NCBI GenBank assembly: GCA_024281145.1 | Contig: JAMXLN010000226.1 | Location: 1-32,439 of the forward strand | From: Hyphomicrobiaceae bacterium | Lineage (GTDB): Bacteria; Pseudomonadota; Alphaproteobacteria; Rhizobiales; Hyphomicrobiaceae | Reading direction: 5' to 3' | Length of the DNA: 32,439 bases | Part shown: one piece after another, positions 31,878 to 32,439 of the stretch | Numbering within the stretch: position 1 is the first letter of the stretch | Layout of the letters: each line of letters starts with the position of its first letter | The notes under the pieces: generated by a model | The model's input: the letters and a program-made list of their open reading frames with translations, nothing else | Database searches by the model: none | What the model was told of the DNA's origin: nothing | Position numbers and translations under genes: made by a program

Positions 31878-32439
31878 CTAGTTTGCCGTCATGCCGCCGT
31901 CGATTACCAACTCGCTGCCAGTGACCCAGGACGCCTCGTCGGAGGCCAGATATAGGCAGCCAGCGGCGATGTCAGCAGGTGTTCCGAACCGGCCGAGTGG
32001 CGTGGCCTGCAAACGCATCTTTGCAACTTCGGGATTGGAATGGCCTGGTTTCGTCATCGGCGTGTCAACGAACCCGGGATGCACAGAGTTCACACGGATC
32101 TTGTCAGGCGCATACTGGATCGCCGCGGCTTTGGAAAAGATGCGCACTGCACCCTTAGACGCGTGGTAAGCCGCATTGGCGTGTGAGCCAATAATCCCGC
32201 AGATTGACGATATGTTGATGATTGAACCGCCTCCGGCACGCTGCATGGCTGGGATCGCGGCCTTGGTCCCGAGAAAGACGCCTGTGGCATTAATCTCGAT
32301 GACGCGGTTCCACTGTTCTAGCGTCTGATCTGCGAGCCGTGGTCCGGCCGTGGGGCCCGTTTGGGTGTTCAATTGCGGGTCTCGACCGGAGATCCCAGCA
32401 ATGTTGCACAGTATGTCGAGCTGACCATAGGTCCTCTCA
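31878..32439 (-). CDS. SDR family oxidoreductase, 5' end outside the window
   Basis: The frame is open to the window edge, so the N-terminal coenzyme-binding part (TGxxxGxG) is missing. The visible part (about 187 residues) begins with ERTYGQLDILCNIAGISG, a variant of the NAG motif. INISSICG holds the catalytic Ser, and YHASK the Tyr and Lys. Then VHPGFVDTPMT and the C-terminal SDEASWVTGSELVIDGGMTAN follow, the classical SDR end. It should be an NAD(P)-dependent dehydrogenase or reductase of alcohols or ketones; the substrate is not visible. The TTG at 32372 is not the real start, as the frame and the family homology run on upstream. Confidence 0.92.
   Translation of the reverse strand, partial: ERTYGQLDILCNIAGISGRDPQLNTQTGPTAGPRLADQTLEQWNRVIEINATGVFLGTKAAIPAMQRAGGGSIINISSICGIIGSHANAAYHASKGAVRIFSKAAAIQYAPDKIRVNSVHPGFVDTPMTKPGHSNPEVAKMRLQATPLGRFGTPADIAAGCLYLASDEASWVTGSELVIDGGMTAN

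Overview
The window looks like chromosomal DNA of an alphaproteobacterium, most likely of the Hyphomicrobiales/Rhizobiales. The grounds are GC-rich coding with long antisense shadow ORFs, an LdtR-type MarR regulator, a three-gene Kor locus, and a possible orphan NepR-like protein. I see no complete RNA gene, intact insertion sequence or CRISPR array.

Layout. (1) 0.3-5.1 kb: a three-gene operon for a 2-oxoacid (probably 2-oxoglutarate) oxidoreductase, made of an FAD/NADP/Fe-S electron-transfer subunit, a fused gamma-alpha subunit and a TPP-binding beta subunit, followed by an FAH-family hydrolase. (2) 6.0-9.0 kb: small envelope or exported proteins and an OsmC-like protein. They include a secreted HECGH protein, a membrane-anchored protein resembling a degenerate class D sortase, and a protein with an in-frame pentapeptide repeat. 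(3) 9.1-14.2 kb, minus strand: an RND efflux permease with its membrane-fusion protein, preceded by an LdtR-like MarR regulator, with a perfect inverted repeat between them. (4) 14.5-22.1 kb: a catabolic and transport module. A proline-racemase-family enzyme is divergent from a polyamine-type ABC importer and an ornithine-cyclodeaminase-family reductase; a FMN 2-hydroxy-acid oxidase and a small dimeric-barrel protein follow. (5) 22.4-26.4 kb: a calcineurin-fold phosphoesterase with a lectin-like tail, then a phthalate-type Rieske oxygenase divergent from its own Rieske ferredoxin, with an unknown protein translated right behind the oxygenase. (6) 26.4-31.9 kb: gene-poor, accessory-looking DNA with small hypotheticals, a 15-bp triplicate repeat, a possible orphan NepR-like anti-sigma protein, a metallo-beta-lactamase-fold hydrolase and a possible tRNA-Gly relic. 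(7) The right end: the 3' part of an SDR dehydrogenase that runs off the window.

How the genes fit together. The racemase-family enzyme and the OCD-family reductase are the two enzyme types that, in known pathways, turn trans-3-hydroxy-L-proline into proline through pyrroline-2-carboxylate. The ABC importer between them would bring in the substrate. The racemase homologue has glycine where the second catalytic Cys/Thr normally sits, so the real substrate is open. The Rieske pair, FAH hydrolase, 2-hydroxy-acid oxidase and SDR point to a catabolic lifestyle with aromatic or organic acids. The most interesting oddities are this racemase, the phosphoesterase that lacks both histidines of one metal site, the sortase-like protein without a recognisable catalytic His, the NepR-like orphan, and a strong terminator with no gene directly in front of it.
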